A DNA stretch of 46,540 bases, taken from contig NZ_JACDUT010000017.1 of the NCBI RefSeq assembly GCF_013761245.1, forward strand, positions 1 through 46,540, read 5' to 3'. How positions within the stretch are numbered: position 1 is the first letter of the stretch; every line of letters begins with the position of its first letter. Positions 1-12,692 of the stretch are shown one piece after another. The DNA comes from Thermaerobacillus caldiproteolyticus. GTDB lineage: Bacteria; Bacillota; Bacilli; Bacillales; Anoxybacillaceae. Below the pieces are notes generated by a model. The model was not told the DNA's origin, did not search any database, and saw only the letters and a list, made by a program, of their open reading frames with translations. The position numbers and the translations under genes were made by a program.

Positions 1-75
1 AACGACGAATTAGCCATATTTGGCATCTTCGCTGATTTCAACCGTCTCGATTTTTGGTTTTTCGATTTCAATCAT
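1..75 (-). CDS. rpoA: RNA polymerase alpha subunit, 5' fragment with in-frame stop
   Basis: Only the first 25 codons are in the window. The reading MIEIEKPKIETVEIS, then EDAKYG, matches the start of Bacillus RpoA, the alpha subunit that assembles beta and beta' and contacts activators. A strong ribosome-binding site (AAGGAGGG) precedes the ATG. Codon 22, where Bacillus alpha has lysine followed by FVV, reads TAA here (positions 10-12), and the frame then continues as FVV. One base (AAA to TAA) explains it. The gene is essential, so an error at a contig end is more likely than a real nonsense mutation. It is the last gene seen of the S10-spc-alpha cluster. Confidence 0.9.
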
Positions 76-179
76 GATATATACCCTCCTTCAAAACGTC
101 GAAACCCCGACCAAACGATACACGCCTAATCGAAATTCCCCCATGAATAAGTTCCCGAATGTGCGCAGTAGCTGAGTAA

Positions 180-241
180 AATTTCTCTGCTATATCATAT
201 CCCATTATTGACAAGGATACAAATTCTATACAGAGAAATTA
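180..241 (-). promoter_or_regulatory. Putative rpoA promoter inside an inverted repeat
   Basis: On the minus strand a -35 TTGTAT (217-222) and a -10 TATGAT (194-199) are separated by exactly 17 bases. They lie in the 163-base gap between rpsK and rpoA. The promoter sits between two perfect 10-base inverted arms, AATTTCTCTG at 231-240 and CAGAGAAATT at 180-189, the first overlapping the rpsK stop codon. The promoter is a by-eye match; the role of the arms is unknown. Confidence 0.5.
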
Positions 242-628
242 CACACGGCGACGTTTTGGCGGACGGCATCCGTTATGCGGAACAGGAGTAACGTCTTTAA
301 TCGCTGTAATTTCTAATCCAGCCGCTTGAAGTGCACGAATTGCAGCCTCACGACCAGCACCAGGACCTTTTACGTTCACTTCAACAGTTTTCATACCATG
401 TTCCATAGAAGCTTTCGCAGCTGCTTCTGCAGCCATTTGTGCTGCAAATGGAGTAGATTTACGAGAACCTTTAAAGCCTAATGCCCCTGCGCTTGACCAA
501 GCAATCGCATTTCCATGAACATCGGTAATTGTGACGATCGTGTTGTTAAATGTAGAGCGAATGTGAGCAATACCAGATTCAATATTTTTTTTCACACGGC
601 GTTTACGTGTATTTGTTTTACGTGCCAT
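239..628 (-). CDS. rpsK: 30S ribosomal protein S11
   Basis: This 129-residue protein is full length for bacterial S11, a platform protein of the small subunit that helps form the mRNA exit channel near the 16S 3' end. The basic N-terminus ([15 protein letters not shown]), the central segment with [10 protein letters not shown], and the C-terminal [13 protein letters not shown] are family hallmarks. It follows rpsM after 25 bases with a clear GGAGG site. A 163-base gap with a possible promoter separates it from rpoA, so rpoA may be transcribed partly on its own. Confidence 0.98.
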   Translation of the reverse strand: MARKTNTRKRRVKKNIESGIAHIRSTFNNTIVTITDVHGNAIAWSSAGALGFKGSRKSTPFAAQMAAEAAAKASMEHGMKTVEVNVKGPGAGREAAIRALQAAGLEITAIKDVTPVPHNGCRPPKRRRV

Positions 629-653
629 TCGTTGAATTACCTCCTTTACTCAA

Positions 654-1034
<381 letters not shown>

Positions 1035-1041
1035 TTAAAAA

Positions 1042-1161
<120 letters not shown>

Positions 1162-1189
1162 TTACCTCCTTATTCATGCGGAGTGCTCA

Positions 1190-1408
1190 TTATTTATAGC
1201 GATACGTAATTCTACCACGCGTTAAATCGTACGGAGATAATTCTACCGTAACTTTGTCTCCAGGTAAAATGCGAATGAAGTGCATACGAATTTTACCAGA
1301 AACATGCGCTAAAACCGTATGTCCGTTTTCTAGCTCAACTCGAAACATTGCATTCGGTAATGTTTCAACAACTGTACCTTCCACTTCAATTACATCGTCC
1401 TTCGCCAT
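1190..1408 (-). CDS. infA: Translation initiation factor IF-1
   Basis: IF-1 is an OB-fold protein that binds the ribosomal A site during initiation and helps IF-2 and IF-3. The 72-residue form starting [15 protein letters not shown] matches the family length. A longer in-frame reading to 1453 is rejected because GGGAG sits 8-9 bases before the ATG at 1408 and the extension overlaps the upstream gene. Residues such as [15 protein letters not shown] and the terminal GRITYRYK are typical. The upstream KOW-protein gene ends 23 bases inside infA, which suggests coupled translation. Confidence 0.96.
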   Translation of the reverse strand: MAKDDVIEVEGTVVETLPNAMFRVELENGHTVLAHVSGKIRMHFIRILPGDKVTVELSPYDLTRGRITYRYK

Positions 1409-1721
1409 GGATCGGCTCTCCCTTCTTCGAATCAGTAACATATTGATTGGCAAATTTCGTTAATGCATAACGTAATTTGCCGTTTGTCACACGACCAGTT
1501 TCAATAATGCTGTTTCGTACTTCCGAAGAAATGTAATCAAGCAACTGAATGTGCTGTACATTTTTTCGCTTTGGAACATCAAATGTACGTCTACTTCCGT
1601 CTGCAAGTAGAACAAACCGTTCATCAACTACTCCAACAATGACAGCATATTGTCCTGCTTCACGACCATGTGTGATTAACACAATTTGCCCAATTTGGCA
1701 CGGTGAGCATTTCCCCGACAA
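1386..1721 (-). CDS. KOW-domain RNA-binding protein (L14e-like, YbzG family)
   Basis: This small basic protein (111 residues from the start chosen) occupies the place of B. subtilis ybzG between map and infA. It carries a KOW-like segment ([21 protein letters not shown]) near the N-terminus, as in eukaryotic/archaeal L14e, followed by a conserved tail with [14 protein letters not shown]. Its precise role is unknown; binding RNA or ribosomes is inferred from the fold. I chose TTG at 1721 because AAGGTGAG lies about 5 bases upstream; a TTG at 1736 has no good site. Its 3' end overlaps infA by 23 bases. Confidence 0.8.
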   Translation of the reverse strand: MSGKCSPCQIGQIVLITHGREAGQYAVIVGVVDERFVLLADGSRRTFDVPKRKNVQHIQLLDYISSEVRNSIIETGRVTNGKLRYALTKFANQYVTDSKKGEPIHGEGRCN

Positions 1722-1742
1722 CGGTCTCACCTTCAAATTGAT

Positions 1743-2488
1743 TTAGAGGGTAGTTAAAATTTCATAGCCGGTCTCCGTAATGGCGATCGTATGCTCAAAA
1801 TGAGCGCACATTTTTCCATCCACTGTTACAACGGTCCAATCATCTTCAAGCGTCCTTACATAACGGCTTCCGGCATTGACCATTGGTTCGATGCATAGCA
1901 CCATTCCCGGTTTTAACCGTGGTCCTTTATTTGGTGGACCATAATGTGGAATTTGCGGGTCTTCATGTAAGTTTTGACCAATTCCGTGCCCGACATACTC
2001 CCGAACGATGGAAAAGTGATGCGATTCGACATATGTTTGAATCGCGTGGGAAATATTTGATAAACGGGCACCTGGTTTTGCTTCCTGCAATCCCTTATAT
2101 AATGATTGCTCTGTTACTTCAAGAAGCTTTTTGGTTTCTTCCGCAATCTCCCCAACGGGATATGTCCATGCTGAATCAGCATGATACCCATTGTACTGGG
2201 CGCCAATATCAATGCTAATAATGTCGCCTTCCTTTAATACTCGGTCACCGGGTATGCCGTGAACAAGCTCCTCATTCACTGAGGCACAAATGCTTCCAGG
2301 GAAACCGTTATACCCTTTAAATGAGGGGATAGCTCCATGTTGTCGAATGACCGTTTCCGCGATGCGATCTAATTCCTTTGTCGTAATCCCTGGCTGAATA
2401 TGTTTCACTAGCTCTTGATGAGTGAGAGCAACAATTCTTCCTGCCTCCCGCATGATTTCAATTTCACGCGGAGTTTTACAAATAATCA

Positions 2489-2489
<1 letters not shown>
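1743..2489 (-). CDS. map: Methionine aminopeptidase, type I
   Basis: Map removes the initiator methionine from nascent proteins after deformylation. The 248-residue type I enzyme has the two-metal site ligands in their usual motifs: two aspartates in [15 protein letters not shown], a histidine in [12 protein letters not shown], and glutamates in CIEPMVNAG and FEHTIAIT. The adk stop and map start share one base (TAATG), indicating translational coupling. Placement after secY-adk is standard for Bacillus. No N-terminal zinc-finger extension is present, consistent with the short bacterial form. Confidence 0.97.
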
Positions 2490-3176
<687 letters not shown>

Positions 3177-3193
3177 TCACTTCCCCAAACCTC

Positions 3194-4486
3194 TTACTTA
3201 ATAAAGCCTTTATAATGGCGTTTTACTAGTTGACTCTCAAGCTGTTTCATTGTCTCAAGCGCAACACCGATAACAATTAGCAAGCTTGTTCCACCAATTC
3301 GAGCGGAAGACGGCAAATTAGCAAACTTGACAAAGAAAATAGGAAGAATGGCGATTGCGGCTAAGAATAATGAACCGACGAATGTAAGCCGATAAAGAAC
3401 TTTCGTTACATACTCTTGGGTGTTCTTTCCTGGACGTATGCCTGGAATATAACCACCTTGCTTTTTTAAGTTGTCCGCCATTTGTTCTGGATTCACTTGA
3501 ACAAAAGCATAGAAGTACGTAAACGCAATAATTAACACCACGTATATAATCATACCAACTGGGTGTGTATAATCAAATATTTTTCGAATCCACAAAGTTA
3601 CATCATTCGAGCCGAAAAACGACGCAATCGTTAGTGGAGTAAAAATAAACGAAACAGCAAAAATAACAGGAATAACCCCTGCTGGATTCACTTTTAACGG
3701 CAAGTGGGTGGAATGACCACCGACTGGGCTACGTCCCTCTAACCGTTTGGCATATTGAATCGGAATTTTCCGCAATGCTTGTTGGACATAAATGACTCCA
3801 ACAATGACCGCAATAACCGCTAACGCAATCAGAAGAACCGTAACGATTCGTAAAAACAGCTCGTCACCAGCGTTCTCGAATTGCTGTGCATAAATTTGAT
3901 TAATGGTCGTTGGAATACTGGAAACAATCCCAGCAAAAATGATGATCGATATTCCGTTTCCAACACCCTTAGCTGTGATTTGCTCTCCTAACCACATTAA
4001 AAACGATGTACCCGCAGTTAATACCGTCGCAATTAACAGATAGGTTGATATCCCAGGATTTTTAATTAATAATCCACCTGCAAGATTATTAAATCCGTAA
4101 GACATTCCAAGTGCTTCGATAAAACCTAGCACAACCGTAAAGTAGCGGGTAAACTGAGCTAATTTACGCCGTCCAACTTCTCCTTGTTTGGACCATTCCG
4201 TAAATTTAGGAACAACATCCATCTGTAACAGCTGTACGATGATGGATGCTGTAATATAAGGCATAATCCCCATTGCAAAAATGGAGAAGTTTTTCAAAGC
4301 CCCTCCTCCGAATGTATTGAGAACGCCGAAGACATTCATTTGATCTTGGACTTTTAATACATCGACGTTAACATTCGGTACTGGAATAAACGTTCCAATG
4401 CGAAAAACAATAAGCATGAGGAGAGTAAAAATGATTTTTTTTCTTATATCACCCACGCGCATAAAGTTGGAGATTGTCCGAAACAT
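3194..4486 (-). CDS. secY: Preprotein translocase channel subunit SecY
   Basis: SecY forms the protein-conducting channel of the plasma membrane with SecE and SecG. The 430-residue protein shows about ten hydrophobic membrane spans, the first near residues 17-38. The conserved segment with [20 protein letters not shown] precedes the large cytoplasmic loop, and the PGIRPG motif follows it. The C-terminus is short and basic (RHYKGFIK). The start shares one base with the rplO stop (TAATG). Its location in the spc cluster before adk is standard; the partner gene secE is also in this window. Confidence 0.98.
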   Translation of the reverse strand: MFRTISNFMRVGDIRKKIIFTLLMLIVFRIGTFIPVPNVNVDVLKVQDQMNVFGVLNTFGGGALKNFSIFAMGIMPYITASIIVQLLQMDVVPKFTEWSKQGEVGRRKLAQFTRYFTVVLGFIEALGMSYGFNNLAGGLLIKNPGISTYLLIATVLTAGTSFLMWLGEQITAKGVGNGISIIIFAGIVSSIPTTINQIYAQQFENAGDELFLRIVTVLLIALAVIAVIVGVIYVQQALRKIPIQYAKRLEGRSPVGGHSTHLPLKVNPAGVIPVIFAVSFIFTPLTIASFFGSNDVTLWIRKIFDYTHPVGMIIYVVLIIAFTYFYAFVQVNPEQMADNLKKQGGYIPGIRPGKNTQEYVTKVLYRLTFVGSLFLAAIAILPIFFVKFANLPSSARIGGTSLLIVIGVALETMKQLESQLVKRHYKGFIK

Positions 4487-4926
4487 TAAATCACCTCAGT
4501 TTTACCGCCAGCAGCTTCAATTGCTTCTTTCGCAGCAGAGGAGAATTTATGTGCTTTTACTGTTAATTTTTTCTCAATTTGACCGTTACCTAAGATTTTC
4601 ACACCAGCTTTTAACTTGCTGACAACGCCCGTTTCAAGTAAAAGTTCAGGTGTTACTTCTGTGCCATCTTCAAAACGGTTAAGCGCATCAAGGTTTACGA
4701 TCGCGTATTCTTTACGATTGATATTCGTAAAACCACGTTTTGGAAGACGACGGAATAAAGGAGTTTGACCGCCTTCAAAACCAAGTCGTACACCGCCACC
4801 TGAACGAGCGTTTTGACCTTTATGACCTCTACCAGACGTTTTACCGTTACCAGAACCGATACCACGGCCCACACGATTGCGTTCTTTGCGGGAACCTAGT
4901 GCTGGTTGTAATTCATGAAGTTTCAT
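4486..4926 (-). CDS. rplO: 50S ribosomal protein L15
   Basis: The product starting [18 protein letters not shown] is 146 residues, the usual L15 length. The glycine- and arginine-rich N-terminal region ([19 protein letters not shown]) threads into 23S rRNA; L15 is a late-assembly protein. The ATG at 4926 is chosen over a longer reading to 4950 because AAGGAGG lies 7 bases upstream of it. It follows rpmD by 30 bases and overlaps secY by one base. Confidence 0.97.
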   Translation of the reverse strand: MKLHELQPALGSRKERNRVGRGIGSGNGKTSGRGHKGQNARSGGGVRLGFEGGQTPLFRRLPKRGFTNINRKEYAIVNLDALNRFEDGTEVTPELLLETGVVSKLKAGVKILGNGQIEKKLTVKAHKFSSAAKEAIEAAGGKTEVI

Positions 4927-4956
4927 CGCGAGGCACCTCCTTATATACAATATACA

Positions 4957-5145
4957 TTATTGTTCTAATTCTTGTACTTTTACAAGATGAGACACTTTAT
5001 TGATCATGCCACGAATAGCTGGATTGTCGTTATGAACAACCGTTTGATGTAATTTGCGTAATCCTAATGTTCTAACTGTTACACGTTGGTCCTCAGGACG
5101 ACCAATTACGCTACGAGTGAGGGTAATCGCTAATTTTTTCGCCAT
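4957..5145 (-). CDS. rpmD: 50S ribosomal protein L30
   Basis: A 62-residue protein beginning [15 protein letters not shown], the short bacterial L30 without the eukaryotic extension. It carries the conserved [29 protein letters not shown] region that contacts 23S rRNA on the large-subunit surface. AAGGAGG precedes the ATG and the rpsE stop is 13 bases upstream, so the spc genes are tightly packed here. Confidence 0.97.
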   Translation of the reverse strand: MAKKLAITLTRSVIGRPEDQRVTVRTLGLRKLHQTVVHNDNPAIRGMINKVSHLVKVQELEQ

Positions 5146-5158
5146 TGTATTTCCCTCC

Positions 5159-5659
5159 TTATCCTAACAGTTCCTCAACTGTTTTGCCGCGCAATTTCGC
5201 TACATCTTCTGCACGTTTTAATTGTTTTAAACCATCAATTGTTGCACGCACCATGTTGATTGGTGTGTTAGAGCCGATAGATTTTGATAAAATATCGCTA
5301 ATACCTGCTAGTTCTAATACTGCACGTGCAGGACCACCAGCAATAACCCCTGTACCTTCAGAAGCTGGTTTTAAGATGATTTCTCCTGCACCAAAGTGAC
5401 CGATCACTTCATGAGGAATTGTAGTACCAACGATTGGCACAGTAATTAAGTTTTTCTTAGCATCTTCAATTGCTTTACGAATCGCATCTGGAACCTCTTG
5501 CGCTTTTCCTGTTCCAAAGCCAACATGTCCGTTTTTGTCACCGACAACAACTAAAGCAGCGAAACGGAAGCGGCGTCCACCTTTTACTACTTTTGCTACG
5601 CGGTTAACGGCTACCACGCGTTCTTCAAGTTCAAGTTTGTTTGGATCAATGCGACGCAT
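5159..5659 (-). CDS. rpsE: 30S ribosomal protein S5
   Basis: S5 is a decoding-fidelity protein at the mRNA entry channel. The 166-residue product begins [21 protein letters not shown]. The N-terminal dsRNA-binding-like domain contains [16 protein letters not shown], and the C-terminal domain contains [16 protein letters not shown]. The loop around residues 20-30 (spectinomycin-contact region, [11 protein letters not shown]) looks wild type. The gene lies between rplR and rpmD, 19 and 13 bases away respectively. Confidence 0.98.
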   Translation of the reverse strand: MRRIDPNKLELEERVVAVNRVAKVVKGGRRFRFAALVVVGDKNGHVGFGTGKAQEVPDAIRKAIEDAKKNLITVPIVGTTIPHEVIGHFGAGEIILKPASEGTGVIAGGPARAVLELAGISDILSKSIGSNTPINMVRATIDGLKQLKRAEDVAKLRGKTVEELLG

Positions 5660-5678
5660 CTCTGTCCCTCCTTTATAA

Positions 5679-6041
5679 TTAGAATTCTAAACCAGCTTCA
5701 CGAGCAGCGTCAGCAAGTGCTTTTACACGTCCATGATATAAATATCCACCGCGGTCAAACACTACGCTTTTAATTCCTTTTTCTAACGCACGTTTAGCTA
5801 CTAATTCGCCTACTTTTTGAGCTGCTTCAATATTTCCAGTTGATTCTAGGTCGAATTCTTTATCTAATGTGGAAGCACTCACAATCGTTACTGCTTTTAC
5901 GTCATCAATAATTTGTGCGTAAATGTGTTTGTTAGAACGGAACACATTTAAACGCGGACGTTCAGCAGTTCCGAATACTTTTCTACGAACACGCGCATGT
6001 CTTTTTTTACGAACTGCGTTTTTATCAAGCTTCGTGATCAT
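5679..6041 (-). CDS. rplR: 50S ribosomal protein L18
   Basis: The 120-residue product begins [21 protein letters not shown] and binds 5S rRNA with L5 to form the central protuberance. The basic N-terminus, the [20 protein letters not shown] segment and the C-terminal [26 protein letters not shown] are characteristic. It lies 32 bases after rplF with an AAAGGAG site before the ATG. Confidence 0.98.
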   Translation of the reverse strand: MITKLDKNAVRKKRHARVRRKVFGTAERPRLNVFRSNKHIYAQIIDDVKAVTIVSASTLDKEFDLESTGNIEAAQKVGELVAKRALEKGIKSVVFDRGGYLYHGRVKALADAAREAGLEF

Positions 6042-6073
6042 TTATGTCACTCCTTTCATTTCGCTAAGCAGCA

Positions 6074-6610
6074 TTATTTACCTGTTTTACCTTCTTTGCG
6101 ACGTACAACTTCACCTTCGTAACGAATTCCTTTTCCTTTGTAAGGCTCTGGAGCACGAACCGCACGAATGTTAGCTGCTAGTTCACCAACGCGTTGTTTG
6201 TCCGCACCTTTTACAACGATTTTTGTTTGTGAAGGAACTTCAATTTCTAGTCCTTCTTCTGGTTCGATTTCTACTGGATGAGAGTATCCAACGCTAAGTA
6301 CAAGCTTTTTCCCTTGTTTAGAAGCACGGTAACCGACACCGACTAACTCAAGAGCTTTCTCGTACCCTTTCGAAACTCCTTCAATCATGTTCGCTAGCAA
6401 GCTGCGAGTCGTACCGTGAAGAGCACGGTGTTCTTTTTCGTCGCTTGGACGAGAAACCGTAATCACATTATCCTCTAATTTGATTGTCATATCAGGATGG
6501 AAAGTGCGAGTCAATTCGCCTTTCGGTCCTTTCACCGTAACAGTGTTGCCGTTTACTGTAACCGTTACACCGGCTGGGATTTCAACTGGCTTTTTACCAA
6601 CACGTGACAT
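6074..6610 (-). CDS. rplF: 50S ribosomal protein L6
   Basis: L6 sits near the sarcin-ricin loop and the factor-binding site. The product from [17 protein letters not shown] is 178 residues, the usual length, made of two duplicated alpha/beta domains; the C-terminal [16 protein letters not shown] motif contacts rRNA. I chose the ATG at 6610: GGAGG is 8 bases upstream. An out-of-frame ATG sits 4 bases before it, and a longer in-frame reading to 6634 would bury the ribosome-binding site. Confidence 0.97.
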   Translation of the reverse strand: MSRVGKKPVEIPAGVTVTVNGNTVTVKGPKGELTRTFHPDMTIKLEDNVITVSRPSDEKEHRALHGTTRSLLANMIEGVSKGYEKALELVGVGYRASKQGKKLVLSVGYSHPVEIEPEEGLEIEVPSQTKIVVKGADKQRVGELAANIRAVRAPEPYKGKGIRYEGEVVRRKEGKTGK

Positions 6611-6640
6611 ACATGACACCTCCATTCTTAACAAGACTAA

Positions 6641-7039
6641 TTACCAAATGTATGCTAAAACTTCGCCGCCAGTTCCTTTTTGACGTGCTTCTTTATCTGT
6701 TAAAACGCCTTGAGACGTAGAAAGAATCGCGATACCTAAACCGTTCAATACGCGAGGTACTTCATGAGCTTTCGCATAAACACGCAAACCAGGTTTGCTG
6801 ATGCGTTTTAAACCAGTAATAACACGTTCGTTATTTGGACCGTATTTTAAGAAAATACGGAGGATACCTTGTTTGTTGTCTTCAATGTATTCTACATCAC
6901 GAATGAATCCTTCGCGTTTTAAAATTTCCGCGATTTCTCTTTTAATTTTAGAAGCAGGAACTTCTAATTTTTCGTGACGTACCATGTTCGCATTACGAAT
7001 GCGAGTAAGCATATCTGCAATTGGATCTGTCATCACCAT
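6641..7039 (-). CDS. rpsH: 30S ribosomal protein S8
   Basis: S8 is a primary 16S rRNA-binding protein of the platform. The 132-residue product begins [19 protein letters not shown] and ends GGEVLAYIW. The C-terminal [19 protein letters not shown] motif is the rRNA-binding signature. In E. coli S8 represses the spc operon at the rplX-rplE region; I did not recognise that exact RNA site here. Neighbours rpsN and rplF are 33 and 30 bases away. Confidence 0.98.
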   Translation of the reverse strand: MVMTDPIADMLTRIRNANMVRHEKLEVPASKIKREIAEILKREGFIRDVEYIEDNKQGILRIFLKYGPNNERVITGLKRISKPGLRVYAKAHEVPRVLNGLGIAILSTSQGVLTDKEARQKGTGGEVLAYIW

Positions 7040-7072
7040 TATGTTTTACCTCCTTCCCAATTCACGGGTTAA

Positions 7073-7288
<216 letters not shown>

Positions 7289-7291
7289 TCA

Positions 7292-7852
<561 letters not shown>

Positions 7853-7858
7853 TTACGA

Positions 7859-8170
7859 TTATTTATCTAAAATTTCACCGGATTTTTTCGCGTAACGTAC
7901 TTTTTTACCATCTACGATTTTATATCCTACACGAGTAGGTGTTCCTGTTTTTGGGTCTAAAGGCATAACGTTTGATACGTGAATTGGTGCCTCTTTGCTA
8001 ATGATACCGCCTTGAGGATTCGCTTGAGATGGTTTTGCGTGTTTTTTCACAATGTTTACGCCTTCTACAAGCACTCGGTTTTTCTTAGGAAACGCCGCAA
8101 GAACAACGCCTTGTTTCCCTTTGTCTTTTCCGGAGATTACTTGGACTTTGTCACCTTTTTTTACATGCAT
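7859..8170 (-). CDS. rplX: 50S ribosomal protein L24
   Basis: L24 initiates large-subunit assembly by binding the 5' region of 23S rRNA. The 103-residue product [19 protein letters not shown] contains a KOW motif in its first 35 residues. The ATG at 8170 is preferred over a GTG at 8182 because that GTG overlaps the GGAGG itself. The Shine-Dalgarno to ATG spacing of 10-11 bases is slightly long. It lies between rplN and rplE. Confidence 0.96.
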   Translation of the reverse strand: MHVKKGDKVQVISGKDKGKQGVVLAAFPKKNRVLVEGVNIVKKHAKPSQANPQGGIISKEAPIHVSNVMPLDPKTGTPTRVGYKIVDGKKVRYAKKSGEILDK

Positions 8171-8207
8171 CGTAGTTCGCACCTCCTTGAAAGGCTTTCT
8201 CTCTTAA

Positions 8208-8576
8208 TTAAATTACTTCTGGAGCTAAAGATACGATTTTCATAAAGTTGTTGTCGCGCAACTCGCGTGCAACAGGCCCGAAAATACGCGTACCGCGTGG
8301 GCTTTTATCATCACGGATGATGACGCAAGCATTTTCGTCAAAGCGGATGTAAGAACCGTCTGGGCGACGAACCCCACGTTTTGTACGAACAACGACCGCT
8401 TTTACTACTTGGCCTTTTTTAACAACGCCACCTGGTGTTGCTTCCTTAACTGTCGCCACAACAACGTCACCGATGTTTGCATAACGGCGACCAGAACCAC
8501 CTAGCACTTTAATGACAAGCACTTCGCGTGCACCTGAGTTATCAGCAACTTTCAAACGAGATTCTTGTTGAATCAT
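8208..8576 (-). CDS. rplN: 50S ribosomal protein L14
   Basis: The 122-residue product begins [19 protein letters not shown] and is full length for L14, an interface protein contacting 16S rRNA and the site of RsfS silencing. The signature region with [35 protein letters not shown] is intact. Upstream, a 7-bp hairpin ends 5 bases before the GGGAGG site (8591-8614). Confidence 0.98.
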   Translation of the reverse strand: MIQQESRLKVADNSGAREVLVIKVLGGSGRRYANIGDVVVATVKEATPGGVVKKGQVVKAVVVRTKRGVRRPDGSYIRFDENACVIIRDDKSPRGTRIFGPVARELRDNNFMKIVSLAPEVI

Positions 8577-8590
8577 GTACGAAACCTCCC

Positions 8591-8614
8591 TTCGGATTTG
8601 TTAGCCGATCCGAA
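8591..8614 (-). promoter_or_regulatory. Hairpin just before the rplN ribosome-binding site
   Basis: In the 44-base rpsQ-rplN gap, TTCGGAT and ATCCGAA form a perfect 7-bp stem with a 10-base loop on the transcript. It ends next to GGGAGG. It could affect translation or be a processing site; nothing more can be said from one sequence. Confidence 0.4.
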
Positions 8615-8620
8615 CCATTA

Positions 8621-8899
<279 letters not shown>

Positions 8900-8907
8900 T
8901 CAAGCAT

Positions 8908-10191
<1,284 letters not shown>

Positions 10192-10194
10192 TGA

Positions 10195-10536
10195 TTATCC
10201 CTCCTTCTTTTCTGAAACAACGATTGTAATATGACTTGTGCGTTTGTTAATCGCGCTAGCACGACCCATCGCGCGAGGACGGAAACGTTTTAACGTTGGG
10301 CCTTCATCTACATATGCTTCTGTAATCACTAATTTGTTTACATCCATATCGTAGTTATGTTCTGCGTTTGCAACCGCAGACTTCAATACTTTCTCAATAA
10401 TTGGAGAAGCAGCTTTTGGAGTGTGGCGAAGAATTGCTACCGCTTCACCTACTTGCTTTCCTCGAATTAAATCGATCACTAAACGAGCTTTACGAGGAGC
10501 AATACGGACTGTTCTCGCAACAGCTTTAGCTTGCAT
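10195..10536 (-). CDS. rplV: 50S ribosomal protein L22
   Basis: L22 lines the peptide exit tunnel with its extended beta hairpin and is a site of macrolide resistance mutations. The 113-residue product starts [18 protein letters not shown]; the ATG at 10536 follows AGGAGG with good spacing, so the longer reading to 10554 is rejected. The loop region [20 protein letters not shown] has no insertion or deletion that I can see compared with Bacillus. Confidence 0.97.
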   Translation of the reverse strand: MQAKAVARTVRIAPRKARLVIDLIRGKQVGEAVAILRHTPKAASPIIEKVLKSAVANAEHNYDMDVNKLVITEAYVDEGPTLKRFRPRAMGRASAINKRTSHITIVVSEKKEG

Positions 10537-10553
10537 AAGTAAGCCTCCTCTCA

Positions 10554-10832
10554 TTAACGTTTTGTTTTCTTATCGTCGCCAGCATGACCTTTAAATGTAC
10601 GAGTTGGCGCGAATTCACCGAGCTTGTGTCCTACCATGTCTTCTGTAATGTATACAGGCACATGTTTACGTCCATCGTATACTGCAATGGTATGACCAAC
10701 AAATTGTGGAAAAATGGTTGAACGACGAGACCATGTTTTAATAACTTGTTTTTGCCCTGTTTCATTTAATTTTTCGATTTTTTTCATTAAATGATCATCA
10801 CAGAACGGACCTTTTTTTAAGCTGCGACCCAT
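10554..10832 (-). CDS. rpsS: 30S ribosomal protein S19
   Basis: The 92-residue product begins [19 protein letters not shown] and is full length for S19, a head protein that bridges to the large-subunit central protuberance. The signature [31 protein letters not shown] is intact. A perfect palindrome (10858-10879) precedes its ribosome-binding site in the rplB-rpsS gap. Confidence 0.98.
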   Translation of the reverse strand: MGRSLKKGPFCDDHLMKKIEKLNETGQKQVIKTWSRRSTIFPQFVGHTIAVYDGRKHVPVYITEDMVGHKLGEFAPTRTFKGHAGDDKKTKR

Positions 10833-10857
10833 AAATGAACCTCCCTTCGTGATTGTT

Positions 10858-10879
10858 CTACGGTTCTTAAGAACCGTAG
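10858..10879. repeat. Perfect 22-bp palindrome between rplB and rpsS
   Basis: Two 11-base arms, CTACGGTTCTT and AAGAACCGTAG, meet without a spacer. On the transcript they form a 9-bp hairpin with a UUAA loop, 11 bases downstream of the rplB stop. No U tract follows, so it is not an intrinsic terminator. A processing or stability element within the S10 mRNA is possible. Confidence 0.7.
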
Positions 10880-10889
10880 TTCAACCCCG

Positions 10890-11720
10890 TTATTTTTTAC
10901 GACGACGTACGATAAATTTATCCGATTTGTTTTTCTTTTTGCGTGTTTTGAAGCCAAGTGTTGGTTTACCCCATGGAGTCATTGGTGATTTACGTCCGAT
11001 TGGTGCTTTACCTTCACCACCACCGTGTGGGTGATCAACAGGGTTCATAACAGAACCGCGGACAGTTGGACGAATACCTAACCAACGAGCACGTCCTGCT
11101 TTTCCGATATTCACAAGCTCATGTTGCTCGTTTCCTACTTGACCAACAGTTGCGCGGCAAGCTCCTAAAATCATACGAACTTCGCCCGAAGCTAAGCGAA
11201 CAAGTACGTATTTTCCTTCTTTACCAAGCACTTGAGCAGATGTACCAGCGGAACGAACTAATTGTCCACCTTTCCCTGGTTTTAATTCGATGTTGTGTAC
11301 TAATGTACCAACAGGAATGTTTTCAAGCGGTAATGCGTTACCTACTTTAATATCCGCATTTGGACCAGACATGATTTCCATGCCGACTTCTAAGTTCTTC
11401 GGAGCGATGATATAACGTTTTTCACCGTCTAAGTAGTGAATTAACGCAATGTTAGCTGAACGGTTTGGATCATATTCGATTGTAGCAACGCGTCCTGGAA
11501 TGCCATCCTTGTCGCGTTTAAAATCGATAATACGATATTGACGTTTATGACCGCCACCTTGGTGACGTACAGTGATTTTACCTTGGTTGTTGCGACCAGC
11601 TTTTTTCTTTAAAGGCGCAAGCAATGATTTCTCTGGCTGATCCGTTGTGATTTCCGAGAAATCAAGAACTGTCATACCACGACGACCATTTGATGTTGGC
11701 TTATATTTTTTAATCGCCAT
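10890..11720 (-). CDS. rplB: 50S ribosomal protein L2
   Basis: L2 is a primary 23S rRNA-binding protein needed for subunit association and peptidyl-transferase function. The 276-residue product begins [18 protein letters not shown]. The conserved C-terminal segment [19 protein letters not shown] contains the histidine close to the catalytic centre. It is followed by a 57-base gap holding a perfect palindrome before rpsS. Confidence 0.98.
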   Translation of the reverse strand: MAIKKYKPTSNGRRGMTVLDFSEITTDQPEKSLLAPLKKKAGRNNQGKITVRHQGGGHKRQYRIIDFKRDKDGIPGRVATIEYDPNRSANIALIHYLDGEKRYIIAPKNLEVGMEIMSGPNADIKVGNALPLENIPVGTLVHNIELKPGKGGQLVRSAGTSAQVLGKEGKYVLVRLASGEVRMILGACRATVGQVGNEQHELVNIGKAGRARWLGIRPTVRGSVMNPVDHPHGGGEGKAPIGRKSPMTPWGKPTLGFKTRKKKNKSDKFIVRRRKK

Positions 11721-11754
11721 GTCGGTTTCCCTCCTTCACTTTTAAACTTTAAGC

Positions 11755-12042
11755 TTATGCTTCAAATAGTTCAATGTCTTTGCTGTCTGGCGTTAGCGTT
11801 ACAATCGCTTTACGACGGCGATTCGTAAAACCGCTATAACGACCTACACGTTTGAATTTTCCTTTATAGTTCATGATGTTGACTTTTTCCACTTTTACGC
11901 CAAAGATCGCTTCAATTGCGTCTTTTACTTCCGTTTTGTTCGCTTTTACGTCAACTTCAAACGTATATTTTTTTTGAGCTGTTAAATTCATTGAGTTTTC
12001 AGTGATAACGGGGCGCTTAATAATATCGCGAGGATCTTTCAT
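11755..12042 (-). CDS. rplW: 50S ribosomal protein L23
   Basis: L23 sits at the exit tunnel and docks trigger factor and SRP. The 95-residue product begins [18 protein letters not shown] and contains [23 protein letters not shown]. Its start overlaps the rplD stop by one base (TAATG), pointing to coupled translation. Confidence 0.98.
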   Translation of the reverse strand: MKDPRDIIKRPVITENSMNLTAQKKYTFEVDVKANKTEVKDAIEAIFGVKVEKVNIMNYKGKFKRVGRYSGFTNRRRKAIVTLTPDSKDIELFEA

Positions 12043-12665
12043 TATGCAAGCACCTCCTCTACTTTTTCCACGGCAGCTTTAGTAATGACAAGCTTGTCGT
12101 GGTTTAAGACATCAAGAACGTTAATTCCATTTGCCGTAACAACTGTTACTCCCGGAATGTTACGCGCAGATAGTGTAACATTTTCGTTCACATCAGCTGT
12201 TACAATGAGTGCTTTACGGTCAACAGAAAGGTTGTTTAAAATTTTCACCATTTCTTTTGTCTTTGGCGCTTCAAGCGTTAAATTATCTAATACAACAATG
12301 TTGTTCTCAAGAACTTTAGAAGATAACGCCGATTTAATAGCTAAACGACGAACTTTTTTCGGTAATTTATAGCTGTAGCTGCGTGGAACCGGACCAAATA
12401 CTGTACCACCACCGCGCCATTGAGGAGCACGAATCGAACCTTGACGAGCGCGTCCAGTACCTTTTTGACGCCATGGTTTACGGCCACCGCCGCTTACTTC
12501 AGCACGATTTTTTGTTTTATGCGTCCCTTGACGCAAAGAAGCGCGTTGCATAATAACTGCTTCGAATAATACGTGTTTATTTGGTTCAATACCAAATACG
12601 GAATCGTTTAATTCGATTTCTCCAACAGTTGCTCCGTTTTGGTTATACAATGCTACTTTTGGCAT
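12042..12665 (-). CDS. rplD: 50S ribosomal protein L4
   Basis: L4 binds 23S domain I and reaches into the exit tunnel. The 207-residue product begins [19 protein letters not shown]; the extended loop [23 protein letters not shown] is the tunnel-wall segment. In gammaproteobacteria L4 represses the S10 operon, but that leader is not recognisable upstream of rpsJ here. It follows rplC by 27 bases. Confidence 0.98.
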   Translation of the reverse strand: MPKVALYNQNGATVGEIELNDSVFGIEPNKHVLFEAVIMQRASLRQGTHKTKNRAEVSGGGRKPWRQKGTGRARQGSIRAPQWRGGGTVFGPVPRSYSYKLPKKVRRLAIKSALSSKVLENNIVVLDNLTLEAPKTKEMVKILNNLSVDRKALIVTADVNENVTLSARNIPGVTVVTANGINVLDVLNHDKLVITKAAVEKVEEVLA

Positions 12666-12692
12666 TGGATAGTTCCTCCTTTCTTAAAGAAA

